Source: Lentzea guizhouensis | GTDB taxonomy: Bacteria > Actinomycetota > Actinomycetes > Mycobacteriales > Pseudonocardiaceae | Assembly (NCBI RefSeq): GCF_001701025.1 | Contig: NZ_CP016793.1 | Location: 2,170,001-2,234,000 of the forward strand | Reading direction: 5' to 3' | Length of the DNA stretch: 64,000 nucleotides | Shown: positions 44,855-53,276 of the stretch, one piece after another | How positions within the stretch are numbered: position 1 is the stretch's first letter | Layout of the letters: each line of letters starts with the position of its first letter | Notes under the pieces: model-generated | What the model was told of the DNA's origin: nothing | The model's input: only the letters and a program-made list of their open reading frames with translations | Database searches by the model: none | Position numbers and translations under genes: made by a program

Positions 44855-46042
44855 TCAGTCGGAACGGGAGCCGGACCGGCGCCCGGTCGGCTTCAGCACC
44901 CGCGTCATGCGCTTGGACCGCGGCGGCGGCAGCTCCAGCGGTGAGACGTCCACGGGCGGGCGGGGTGGTGGTGCGGTGAACTCCTCGTCGTCGGCCTGCG
45001 CGACCTCGCCGACCGGGAACCGCAACGACGCCTCGCGGGTGTGCACGAGCACGGACGTGTCCAGCGGCTCCGGCTCGGCCTCCGGGCCGACGACCACCAG
45101 CCGTGCGGCGACCGCGGCGCCCTTGGCGACGGAGTGCTCCGGCGCGGCCTCGGCCAGCACCCGGCAGTCGACGGTCGCGGACAGCGCGTCGCCGAACACC
45201 GGCATCCGCACGCCACCGCCGACCATCAGCACCGCCTCCGGCTGCACCGCGCCGGCCGCCCGCACGAACGTGGCGACCAGCTGGTCCACCGCGGGCCGGA
45301 TCTCCTCGACGAACTCGTCGCGGGTCACCTCGACCCCGGCCACCACGACCGACGGCCCGAACGCGCGCTTGGCCGCCTCGCACTCCGCGACCGACACGAA
45401 CGCGTCCTTGCCCAGCCGGCCGCGCACCAGCGCCGCCAGCGCGTCGTCGAGGTCGCCGCCGACCGGCTGGTCGACGCCCTCGACGTGGTTGACCAGCTCG
45501 AACGTCCTGCCCTGGGTCCGCCGCACGACCGAGGCCGAGAACGCGTGGCTGCCCAGCGAGAACACCGCCAACGTCGAGTCGGGCAGCACACGGGCGCGCA
45601 CGGCGTGGTTCTCCGCGGCGGCCAGCGGCTCCGGCACGAGCGTCACGTCGTGCACCCCGACCTGCCGCAGGGCCCCGTGGAGCTGTCCCCGGCGATAGGG
45701 GCCCCACCCGGCCGGGTGGGTGACGGCCACGTGCCGGGGCTGTTCACCCTGTCGGGCGACGACGTCGTTGATGACCCACATGACGAGCAACGCGGTCAGC
45801 TCCTCGGCCGGGACCACCTCGGGACCCAGCGAGAACGGCACCGCGTCCCCCACCCTGCGGGCGAAGCCGGACGCGGTCCAGCCGACGGGGTCGACCTCGC
45901 CGACCGAGAATGTCCCCGCATCCGTGAGCTGCAGCAACGAGGGAACGACCAGGACGATCTCGGCGTCCCTGCCGCCCTCGAGACGGCACACCGCAGCCGT
46001 GGTGCGGGTGGTCCCCACATCGACTCCGAGTACGTACGACAC
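44855..46042 (-). CDS. Short Hsp70-like ATPase of the ini locus
   Basis: A 395-residue protein with the actin/Hsp70 ATPase fold. The phosphate-1 loop is LGVDVGTTRTTAAV, and the adenosine motif is VLMVGGGVRMP. The phosphate-2 site, normally DLGGGTFD, reads FSLGSHAFSAS, so hydrolysis may be weak. The domain ends near residue 320 and is followed by a basic, Pro-rich tail rather than a substrate-binding domain. It is thus not a normal chaperone. It diverges from iniB across a region of inverted repeats and lies 25 bases upstream of the broken LuxR regulator in the same direction. I infer that it acts with the IniABC proteins or in their control. Confidence 0.82.
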   Translation of the reverse strand: MSYVLGVDVGTTRTTAAVCRLEGGRDAEIVLVVPSLLQLTDAGTFSVGEVDPVGWTASGFARRVGDAVPFSLGPEVVPAEELTALLVMWVINDVVARQGEQPRHVAVTHPAGWGPYRRGQLHGALRQVGVHDVTLVPEPLAAAENHAVRARVLPDSTLAVFSLGSHAFSASVVRRTQGRTFELVNHVEGVDQPVGGDLDDALAALVRGRLGKDAFVSVAECEAAKRAFGPSVVVAGVEVTRDEFVEEIRPAVDQLVATFVRAAGAVQPEAVLMVGGGVRMPVFGDALSATVDCRVLAEAAPEHSVAKGAAVAARLVVVGPEAEPEPLDTSVLVHTREASLRFPVGEVAQADDEEFTAPPPRPPVDVSPLELPPPRSKRMTRVLKPTGRRSGSRSD

Positions 46043-46111
46043 GTCTCTTCCTCACCTGTTCGCAGCAGCGACCAGTACCTACACGGGTGATGGAAGCACG
46101 CTCAAGCGATG

Positions 46112-46182
46112 CCCCTAACCCCTTAGGGGGTCAACGAGCGTCACCCCATCGGGGAACGGGGATTCACTGGGAGCTATCCCCG
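46112..46182. promoter_or_regulatory. Inverted repeats between hsp70-like gene and iniB
   Basis: Two perfect inverted repeats lie in the 224-base divergent gap. The first (46112-46129) is CCCCTAA, four C, TTAGGGG. The second is CGGGGAT at 46157-46163 and ATCCCCG at 46176-46182 with 12 bases between. CCCCATCGGGG (46144-46154) is a shorter one in between. Symmetric G/C-tipped sites like these suit dimeric LuxR-type regulators, so they are candidate operators for the neighbouring regulator. A good ribosome site (AGGAGA) precedes iniB. Confidence 0.6.
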
Positions 46183-46266
46183 ATGTTCGTGGAGTGCGGC
46201 TCTCCTACGTTCAGCGACAGCCCCAACTGATACGCCTACCCGTGTTCGCAACAGGAGAAACCTTCG

Positions 46267-47190
46267 ATGATGTCGTCGCCCGGCACGCTCCACGACTTCG
46301 TGCTCAACCTGCTCAGCGACCCGGCCCTCAAGGCCGCGTTCGCCAACGACGCCCAGGGCACCCTGGAGCAGGCCGGCCTGGCCGACATCACGGCCCTGGA
46401 CGTCCAGGAGGTCATCCCGCTGGTCCTCGACCTGGTCCCGGACATCGACGGCCTGCCCGCCGTCGACGGGGTGGACCTGGACCTGCCGGCTGACGAGCTC
46501 CTCGCCGACGGCCCGCTCGGCGCCATCAGCCAGCTGCAGGCGGTCGCGTCTCAGCTGACCTCGTCGGGCCTGTCGCTCAGCGACATCCACACCTCGTCGG
46601 CGGGCGTGCTCGCCGCCGACGAGAACGGCCTCAACATCATCGCGGCCAACAAGACGCTGGGCGAGTACACCTCGACCAACATCGGCCTCGACGGTGACTT
46701 CTCCGCGGTCGGCGACGTGGCGAGCGTCCTCGACCAGACCACCTCCCCGGTCACCGGCTCCGTCCTCGACGTGGCCGACACCACCGTCTCCACGGTCGAC
46801 TCGACCGCGCTCACCACCGTGTCCGCGGTCGTCCCCGGCACCGACTCGGTGCTCGGCCAGCTGGGCGGCGTGACGGGTCTGGCCGACGGCCTGCTCGGCG
46901 CGGTCGGTGGCGGCGACGCCGGCCTGGGCAAGGTCCTCAACGTCTCCGGCGTGAACGACCTGGCCGGCGGCAACTTCAGCGTCCACTCCGTCGAGACCGT
47001 CGACTCGGCCGAGAACGTCCTCGGCGGCGTCACCGGCACCGCGACCGGTGTCGTGCACTCCGCGACCGGCCTGGCCGGCGACACCGCGGGCGTCGGCGAC
47101 GTGCTCGGCGGCGTCACCGGCACCCTCGGCAACGTCACGCACAACGTGCCGGTCGTCGGCGACCTGGGCCTCGACGGCCTGCTCGGCTGA
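46267..47190 (+). CDS. iniB: IniB-like protein
   Basis: A 307-residue protein with an IniB N-terminal domain (about 1-85: LHDFVLNLLSDPALKAAFANDA, then LEQAGLADITALDVQEVIPLV). The rest is low-complexity, rich in Gly, Val, Thr, Asp and Leu, with repeated GGVTG and VGDV units such as NVLGGVTGTATGVV and DVLGGVTGTLGNV. Similar tails occur in mycobacterial IniB, which has been linked to the cell surface. No signal peptide is evident. It is followed by a strong hairpin and then by iniA and iniC. In mycobacteria iniBAC is induced by inhibitors of cell-wall synthesis. The inducer here is unknown. Confidence 0.88.
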   Translation: MMSSPGTLHDFVLNLLSDPALKAAFANDAQGTLEQAGLADITALDVQEVIPLVLDLVPDIDGLPAVDGVDLDLPADELLADGPLGAISQLQAVASQLTSSGLSLSDIHTSSAGVLAADENGLNIIAANKTLGEYTSTNIGLDGDFSAVGDVASVLDQTTSPVTGSVLDVADTTVSTVDSTALTTVSAVVPGTDSVLGQLGGVTGLADGLLGAVGGGDAGLGKVLNVSGVNDLAGGNFSVHSVETVDSAENVLGGVTGTATGVVHSATGLAGDTAGVGDVLGGVTGTLGNVTHNVPVVGDLGLDGLLG

Positions 47191-47211
47191 TCTTCCCTCC
47201 CGCGCGCGGAG

Positions 47212-47240
47212 CCGGCCCTGTCCCCAGCGGACAGGGCCGG
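47212..47240 (+). terminator. Strong hairpin between iniB and iniA
   Basis: A perfect 12-bp stem (CCGGCCCTGTCC at 47212-47223 and its complement at 47229-47240) with a 5-base loop is followed by TTCTGTTT, a T-rich run. It starts 22 bases after the iniB stop and has every feature of an intrinsic terminator. Some read-through would let iniB be made in excess of iniA and iniC. Alternatively a separate promoter may lie before iniA. Confidence 0.85.
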
Positions 47241-47394
47241 TTCTGTTTCTCCGGCCCCGTTTCTCCGGCCCGTCTCCGGCTCCGCGGACCGGCCGGTGAG
47301 CAACGTCACCCGCCTGCGCCGACCGGCCGCGTCTCGCCGGTTCGCAACCGGTCTTCAGGCCCAGGCTTTCACCCAAGGGGGTGAACACGGCACT

Positions 47395-49215
47395 ATGCGT
47401 CACGTGATGGCACCGCCATGGCTCGACGTGCTGGACGAGACGATCGGGGCCTGCGCCACGCACCGGAGACCCGACCTGGAGGCCCGGCTGCGGGAGAAGC
47501 GGGCCCAGCAACTGGACCCCAAGCTGCGCGTCCTGGTCGTCGGCGAGTCCAAGCAGGGCAAGAGCCAGCTCGTCAACGCACTGATCAACGCCCCCGTCTG
47601 CGCGGTGGGCGACGACATCACGACCACCGTGCCCACCTACGTGCAGCACGCCGAGACACCCTCGGCCGCGCTGGTCCGCAACGCCTCCGCCGGCGGTTCG
47701 ATCTTCCACGTGCCGACCGAGCGCATCGCCGTGCCGATCGAGCAGGTCACCAAGCAGGTCTCGACACCGCAGGCCCGCGAGGTGGTGCGGGCCGAGGTCG
47801 GCATCCCGCGGGCGCTGCTCGACAACGGCCTGGTGCTGATCGACACCCCCGGAGTGGGTGACACCCGGTCGGCGCACACCGCCAGCACGTTCGCCACGCT
47901 GATGCAGGCCGACGCCGTGCTGCTGGTGTCCGACGCGACCGGTGAGCTCACCGACGCCGAGATGGTGCTGCTCAAGAAGGTCATGCAGGCCTGCCCGAAC
48001 GTCACCGTGGTCGTCACCAAGATCGACTTGGTGCCGGGCTGGCGTGCCGTCGTGGAGCGCAACAAGGTGCTGCTGCAACGCGCGGGCGTGCCGGCCAAGC
48101 TCATCCCCGTTTCGTCAGCCCTGCGGCTGCGCGCGGCGAAGACCGGCGACCAGAAGCTGAACACCGAGTCCGGCTTCCCGGAGCTGCTGGCGTGCGTGCA
48201 GCGTGACATCGTCGCCTCCGCCGACCTGCTGGCCCGCCGCGCGGTCGCCGTGGTCGCCTCCAGCGCGTTGACGCAGCTGGTCACGCCGCTGCGCGAGGAG
48301 CTGACCGCGCACGACTCGTCGCGCACGGCCGACACCATCGCGACGCTGCAGGAGGCCCAGCGCCGGGTCGACGAGCTGCGGCGCAGGTCCGCCCGCTGGC
48401 AGAACGTGCTGAACGACGAGATGGCCGACCTGATCTCCGACGTCGAGTACGACCTGCGCGACCGGACCCGCAAGATCCTGCGCGAGGTCGACAAGACCTA
48501 CGACGAGGCCGACCCCGCGATCGGCTGGGACAAGTTCGAGCAGTGGCTGGAGGACAACCTCAACGAGGCCGCCACCACGAACTTCGCCTGGCTGATGGAA
48601 CGCGCGGAGTGGGTGGCCGCCAAGGTCGCGAAGAACTTCCCCGTCTACCGCGAGGACCTGATCCCCGGTTCGGTGCTGCCCGACGACCTGCTGGAACCGG
48701 TGTCCCGCCTCGAAAAGCCCAAGATCGAGCCGTTCTCGGTGCCGCAGAAGCTCTTCACCGGTCTGCGCGGCTCCTACGGCGGCCTGCTGATGTTCGGCCT
48801 GGTCACCTCGCTCGCCGGGATGCCGCTGATCAACGTGATCTCGCTCGGCGCGGGTGCGCTGTTCGGCGGCAAGTCGATCCTGGACGAGAGCGACGCCAGG
48901 CTGAAGCGCCGCCAGGCCGCCGCGAAGGCCGCCGCCCAGCGGCACGTCGACGACTTCTTCGCCAAGTTCTCCAAGGACGTCCGCGACTCCGGCCGGCACA
49001 TCCAGCGCGCGCTGCGCACCCACTTCAGCACGCTGGCCGAGGAGTTCCAGGAGACCCTGCTGGAGTCGGCCCGCAGCGCCAAGCGGGCCATCCAGGACGA
49101 CCAGACCGAACGCGAGCGGCGGCTGCGCGAGGGCCGCAAGGAGCTCGACAAGCTGGTCACCCTCTACAAGCGGGTGCAGGCGCTGGGCGGCCCGGTCATG
49201 GAGCTGTCGGCGTGA
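47395..49215 (+). CDS. iniA: IniA-like dynamin-family GTPase
   Basis: A 606-residue bacterial dynamin-like protein. The GTPase has G1 GESKQGKS (50-57), a Thr-rich G2 region (DDITTTVP), G3 DTPGVG (150-155) and G4 TKID (208-211). A helical bundle follows. A hydrophobic segment at about 458-492 (LLMFGLVTSLAGMPLINVI) matches the membrane-insertion loop of IniA. A C-terminal coiled part has ERERRLREGRKELDKLV. Mycobacterial IniA binds membranes and mediates nucleotide-dependent fission in vitro. I chose the ATG at 47395 for the strong site AAGGGGGTGA about ten bases upstream; a GTG 99 bases upstream is possible. It is coupled to iniC. Confidence 0.93.
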   Translation: MRHVMAPPWLDVLDETIGACATHRRPDLEARLREKRAQQLDPKLRVLVVGESKQGKSQLVNALINAPVCAVGDDITTTVPTYVQHAETPSAALVRNASAGGSIFHVPTERIAVPIEQVTKQVSTPQAREVVRAEVGIPRALLDNGLVLIDTPGVGDTRSAHTASTFATLMQADAVLLVSDATGELTDAEMVLLKKVMQACPNVTVVVTKIDLVPGWRAVVERNKVLLQRAGVPAKLIPVSSALRLRAAKTGDQKLNTESGFPELLACVQRDIVASADLLARRAVAVVASSALTQLVTPLREELTAHDSSRTADTIATLQEAQRRVDELRRRSARWQNVLNDEMADLISDVEYDLRDRTRKILREVDKTYDEADPAIGWDKFEQWLEDNLNEAATTNFAWLMERAEWVAAKVAKNFPVYREDLIPGSVLPDDLLEPVSRLEKPKIEPFSVPQKLFTGLRGSYGGLLMFGLVTSLAGMPLINVISLGAGALFGGKSILDESDARLKRRQAAAKAAAQRHVDDFFAKFSKDVRDSGRHIQRALRTHFSTLAEEFQETLLESARSAKRAIQDDQTERERRLREGRKELDKLVTLYKRVQALGGPVMELSA

Positions 49216-50606
49216 CCCTGGACCGCGTCGTCTGGTCGATGCTGCAAGAGGCCTCCGCCGTGTACCGGGACAGCCCGCGTGCCACGGCCTGGCTGCGTTC
49301 CCAGATCGAGCGCTACACCGAGCCGGTGCGGATCGCGGTGGCCGGCCGGTCCCGGATCGGCAAGTCCACCGTGGTCAACGCGTTGATCGGCGACGAGTTC
49401 ACGCCGCTGGACTCGTTCGTCTGGTACCGCGGCGGCTCCCAGGCGCGGGCGCACGTGTTCTCCGGGCCCAGCCGTCCGCACGAGGTCGCGGTGACCAGGC
49501 GCAACCACCGCCAGCACGTGGAGATCGGCCAGGTCGACCGGGCGGACCGGGTGGTCGTGGAGTGGCCGGCGCGGACGTTGCGGGACGTCATCCTGATCGA
49601 CACCCCGTCGACCGCCACGCCGGAGCAGGTGCTGGGCGACGCCGACGCGTTGCTGTACCTGATGCGGCACGTGCAGGACGACGACCTGAAGTTCCTGCAG
49701 GCGGCCAACGACCACCCGATCGCCCGCGGCGCCGCCGTGCACACGGTCGCGGTGCTCGCCCGCGCCGACGAGATCGGTGCCGGGCGGATCGACGCGTTGT
49801 CGTCGGCCAAGCAGATCGCCCGCCGCTACCGCAAGGACGTGGCGGTGCAGCCGTTGTGCCAGAACGTGGTCTCGGTCGCCGGGCTGCTCGCGGTGGCGGG
49901 CAGGACGTTGCGGGAGGACGAGTTCGCCGCGCTGCGGGCGTTGTCGGCGCTCGGCCGCGAGGAGCTGGAGGACCACCTGCTGTCGGCGGACCGGTTCGTC
50001 GGCGAGCAGTTCCCGGTGCCGATGGAACCGGCGGTGCGCCAGGCGTTGCTGGGCAGGTTCGGGATCTTCGGCGTCCGGCTGGTCACCGCGCTGATCCGGC
50101 AGGGCTTCGACACGCAGGTCAAGCTGACCGGCCAGCTCGTGCAGCGCAGCGGTCTGGGCGAGCTGCGCGACTCGGTCGCCGTGCACTTCACCGAACGCCG
50201 CGAGGTCCTCAAGGCCCGGTCGGCGCTGCTGGCGCTGGACGTGCTGTTCCGGGTGGAACCGCGGCCCACCGCCCGCAGGCTGATGACCGACCTCGAACGC
50301 GTGGTGGCCTCCGCGCACGACTTCCGCGAGCTGCGGCTGGTGGCCGCGCTGCAGTCGGGGCGCACGAAGATGCCGGCCGAGCTGCAGGCCGAGGCGATGC
50401 GGCTGGTCGGCGCGGAGGGCACGAGCTCGTTGGCGCGGCTGGGTTTCGACTACGAGGCCGACCAGCGGGAGCAGCGCGAGGCGTTGCTCGACGCGCTGGT
50501 GCGGTGGCAGGCGCAGGCCGCCGACCCGCACGCGCCCAACGGCCAGCGGCGGGCCGCGCAGGTCGTGGTCCGCAGCTGTGAGGGACTGCTGCCCCAGCTC
50601 CCCTGA
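49212..50606 (+). CDS. iniC: IniC-like dynamin-family GTPase
   Basis: A 464-residue second dynamin-like protein. G1 is GRSRIGKS (45-52). G3 reads DTPS instead of DTPG (130-133). G4 is not a clear N/TKxD (VAVLARADEI). The C-terminal helical half is rich in Arg and Glu (ALLALDVLFRVEPRPTARRLM) with no long hydrophobic loop, so it is probably soluble or peripheral. The altered G3 suggests weak hydrolysis. The GTG start overlaps the iniA stop (GTGA). The pair may form a heterotypic complex as two-gene bacterial dynamins do, but this is an inference. Confidence 0.9.
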   Translation: MTLDRVVWSMLQEASAVYRDSPRATAWLRSQIERYTEPVRIAVAGRSRIGKSTVVNALIGDEFTPLDSFVWYRGGSQARAHVFSGPSRPHEVAVTRRNHRQHVEIGQVDRADRVVVEWPARTLRDVILIDTPSTATPEQVLGDADALLYLMRHVQDDDLKFLQAANDHPIARGAAVHTVAVLARADEIGAGRIDALSSAKQIARRYRKDVAVQPLCQNVVSVAGLLAVAGRTLREDEFAALRALSALGREELEDHLLSADRFVGEQFPVPMEPAVRQALLGRFGIFGVRLVTALIRQGFDTQVKLTGQLVQRSGLGELRDSVAVHFTERREVLKARSALLALDVLFRVEPRPTARRLMTDLERVVASAHDFRELRLVAALQSGRTKMPAELQAEAMRLVGAEGTSSLARLGFDYEADQREQREALLDALVRWQAQAADPHAPNGQRRAAQVVVRSCEGLLPQLP

Positions 50607-50642
50607 TCCAGCTCCCCTGACCGGGCGCCGGCCTGGGGCACC

Positions 50643-51926
50643 ATGGTCGGCATGGAACTCGTGCGGTGGCAGGACGAGCACTTCGAGCACATGCTGCGGT
50701 GGGGGTCCGACCCGCGGATGACCGAGTACGTCGGCAACGGCAAGCCGTGGCCGCCGGAGTACGTGGGCCGGCGGCACGAGCAGGCGTTGCGGCACTGGGA
50801 CGAGCACGGCTTCGGCATGCACGCCGTCGTCGAGGACGGCGAGGTCATCGGGCTCGGGCAGATGCTCGACTCCCCCGGCGAGATCGAGATCGGCTACTGG
50901 ATCGACCCCGAGCACTGGGGCAGGGGCGTGGCCACCGAGGTCGCCACCGCGCTGCGGGACAAGGCACTCGCCCTCAAGGACCGGGTGGTCGCCGGTCACC
51001 AGGCCGAGAACGTGGCGTCCGGGCGGGTGCTGGAGAAGATCGGCCTGACCTACTTCACCAGCAGGTACCTGTTCGGAAGACTTCAGCACGGTTACGCGTT
51101 GGACCGGGGTATGAGTGACACGGGGGTACTGCGCTACAGCGCGTTCACGACAGACCAGGCGGGCGGCAACCCGGCCGGTGTCGTGCTCGACGCGGCCGAG
51201 CTGACCGATGAGGAGATGCTCGCGATCGCGGCGAAGGTGGGCTACTCGGAGACGGCGTTCGTGTTCCCGAACGGCCCGCGCGAGTTCGATGTCCGCTACT
51301 TCAGCCCCCAGGCCGAGGTGCCGTTCTGCGGGCACGCCACCATCGCCACGTCCGTCGCGCTGGCCGAACGGCTCGGCGACGGGCCGCTGACGTTCCACAC
51401 GCGGGCCGGTGAGATCACGATCCAGACCGCGGCCGACACGGCGACGCTCACCAGCGTGCCGACCAGCAGCGCCGAAGCCGACCCGGAGCTCGTCGCGCGG
51501 GCGCTGGCCGCCCTGCGGTACCGCGAAATCGGTGACGGGCCGGTGCACGTCGGCTTCGGCGGCGCGCGGCACCTGTTGATCCCGTTGAAGAGCCGGGCGC
51601 AGCTCGCGGACCTCGACTACGACTTCGACGCGTTGCGCGACCTGATGCTCGAACACGACCTGACGACCGTGCACCTGTTCTGGCGCGAGTCGCCGGAGCT
51701 CGTGCACGCGCGCAACCCGTTCCCGGTCGGTGGCGTGGTGGAGGACGCGGCGACGGGTGCCGCGGCCGCGGCGTTCGGCGGCTACCTGCGCGACCTGGAA
51801 GGACCGCAGCGGTTCGTCATCAGCCAGGGCGAGGACATGGGCAGGCCGTCGCGGCTGGAGGTCGACGCCACCCGCGAGGACCGCAGGGTCGCCGTGACCG
51901 GCGCGGCCGTCGTCATCCCCGCCTGA
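50643..51926 (+). CDS. GNAT-PhzF fusion protein
   Basis: One open frame of 427 residues joins two families. Residues 1-155 are a RimJ/GNAT acetyltransferase (EIEIGYWIDPEHWGRGVATEVA with the acetyl-CoA loop, and ENVASGRVLEKIGL). From residue 157 (MSDTGVLRYSAF) to the end is a complete PhzF-type isomerase (NPAGVVLD, GYSETAFVFP with the conserved Glu, PFCGHATIATS, and the C-terminal VEDAATGAAAAAFGGYL). The second part has its own ATG at 51111, but no stop or good ribosome site lies between, so a fused protein is most likely. Met at 50652 is an alternative start. The substrate is unknown. Confidence 0.85.
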   Translation: MVGMELVRWQDEHFEHMLRWGSDPRMTEYVGNGKPWPPEYVGRRHEQALRHWDEHGFGMHAVVEDGEVIGLGQMLDSPGEIEIGYWIDPEHWGRGVATEVATALRDKALALKDRVVAGHQAENVASGRVLEKIGLTYFTSRYLFGRLQHGYALDRGMSDTGVLRYSAFTTDQAGGNPAGVVLDAAELTDEEMLAIAAKVGYSETAFVFPNGPREFDVRYFSPQAEVPFCGHATIATSVALAERLGDGPLTFHTRAGEITIQTAADTATLTSVPTSSAEADPELVARALAALRYREIGDGPVHVGFGGARHLLIPLKSRAQLADLDYDFDALRDLMLEHDLTTVHLFWRESPELVHARNPFPVGGVVEDAATGAAAAAFGGYLRDLEGPQRFVISQGEDMGRPSRLEVDATREDRRVAVTGAAVVIPA

Positions 51927-52265
51927 GCCCGCCACAGCCGACCCCGGTCCCTGGGGCCGGCCGGGCGGGCGCGGGGTGGCCGTCTCCGCCCCACCAGGAC
52001 TCTCGACCTCGGAGGTCCGCCGTGAGGTCCAGGCTGCAAAAGGAACGGAGACTCCGGCGCGCCTCCCCTGCGACGCCGAGATCCTTGGATTCGACGCCGC
52101 TGCCGAGCCGTGCAGGGTGCCCGGCAGCAGCGTCGAACCTGAAGGGGTGCGCACCCTCCCGCGCCGGACCCGGTACTGCCGCAAGTGCCGGGCCGGAAGA
52201 TCGTGCGACCACTATGACCCGTTTGAAGGGTGGCGGCTCATACAGAACCGGGATACAAGGTCTTT
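51927..52265. other. Intergenic stretch with three hairpins before lysR
   Basis: No gene is supported in these 339 bases. Three inverted repeats stand out. The first has a 16-bp stem with one mismatch (52090-52105 and 52122-52137). The second is a 12-base palindrome GGGTGCGCACCC. The third is a 8-bp stem with one mismatch at 52170-52177 and 52184-52191. The first may be the terminator of the preceding gene. The last two lie nearer the LysR start and could be operator or leader structures. No strong -35/-10 pair is seen. Confidence 0.5.
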
Positions 52266-53216
52266 ATGCCCGAGCTGGAGCTCCGCCATCTTCGCGCGGT
52301 ACGGACCATCGCCGAGGAGGGCAGCGTGACCAGGGCCGCCACGCGGCTCGGCCTCACGCAACCCGCGTTGTCCGCGCAGCTGCGCACGGTCGAGAGGCTG
52401 GTCGGCGGACAGCTGTTCGACCGAACGCGCAACGGCTGCGTGCCCACCGACATGGGCAGGCGGGTGCTGGGCACGGCCAGGCTGGTGCTCGACGAGATGG
52501 CGCAGCTGATGAGCACCACGAGGGAGTCGGACCGGCGTGGCCCGCTCTTCTTCGGCAGCGTGTCGTTCCTGTACTTCGCGAAGCTCGTGGAGAACCTGAA
52601 GCAGCTCAACGCCGACGTCCGCGCGGAGGCCCGCGGCTCGTCGGCGGAGGTGGTGGACATGCTGGAGGCCGGGCAGATCCACGTGGCGCTGTTCGAGTTC
52701 TTCGACGGCATGCCCTCGCGCGACCTCGCGGGCATCGAGCTGCGCCGGCTGGTCACCGAACCGTCGTTCGTCGCGGTGTCCGAGCAGGACCCGCTGGCCG
52801 AGCAGGAGGAGATCGAGCTCTCCCAGCTCGCCGACCGCGACTGGGTCACCCCGCCCGCGCAGCAGCAGGGCAACCGGATGCAGATGTTCCAGGCCTGCGC
52901 GGACGCCGGGTTCGTGCCCCGGCTCACCCACCACACCGGCGAGGCCGGCATGGCCCGCGGCCTGGTGGCGAGCGGCGCCGTCTCGTTCGCGGCAGCACCC
53001 TCGCGCACCGGCGACGGCATCGTGATCCGCCGGCTGCGCGGGATGCCGCTGATGACCGACATCTTCGTGGCGACCCGGCGCGACTCACCGGTGGCGGGAC
53101 GGGCGCACGAGGTGTTCGCGTGCGCCGCCGACGCCTACCGGTCGGTGCTCGACCGCAACCCGGACTACCGCAAGTGGTGGGACGCGCACCCGGAGGCGCA
53201 CCCCGAGTTCACGTAG
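52266..53216 (+). CDS. LysR-family transcriptional regulator
   Basis: A 316-residue LysR-type regulator. The N-terminal winged helix is LRAVRTIAEEGSVTRAATRLGLTQPALSAQLRTVE (about residues 7-41; only its short motifs TRAA and LTQPALS are diagnostic). A linker helix and the two-lobed effector domain follow (FFGSVSFLYFAKLVENL at about 95-111). The start is the ATG at 52266 (MPELELRHLRAV). No divergent target gene stands next to it, which is unusual, since LysR genes are often divergent from what they control. The target is unknown. Confidence 0.9.
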   Translation: MPELELRHLRAVRTIAEEGSVTRAATRLGLTQPALSAQLRTVERLVGGQLFDRTRNGCVPTDMGRRVLGTARLVLDEMAQLMSTTRESDRRGPLFFGSVSFLYFAKLVENLKQLNADVRAEARGSSAEVVDMLEAGQIHVALFEFFDGMPSRDLAGIELRRLVTEPSFVAVSEQDPLAEQEEIELSQLADRDWVTPPAQQQGNRMQMFQACADAGFVPRLTHHTGEAGMARGLVASGAVSFAAAPSRTGDGIVIRRLRGMPLMTDIFVATRRDSPVAGRAHEVFACAADAYRSVLDRNPDYRKWWDAHPEAHPEFT

Positions 53217-53276
53217 GCCGTTTTCACCCGAACGAGCCCGTATCTTGGAATAAGTCCTAGTCATAGCGTTCTTGGT

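Noticed and set aside
49164..52184. Open frame of 1006 residues on the minus strand
   Set aside because: It is antisense to iniC and the GNAT-PhzF gene, is low in hydrophobic order and has no recognisable domain.
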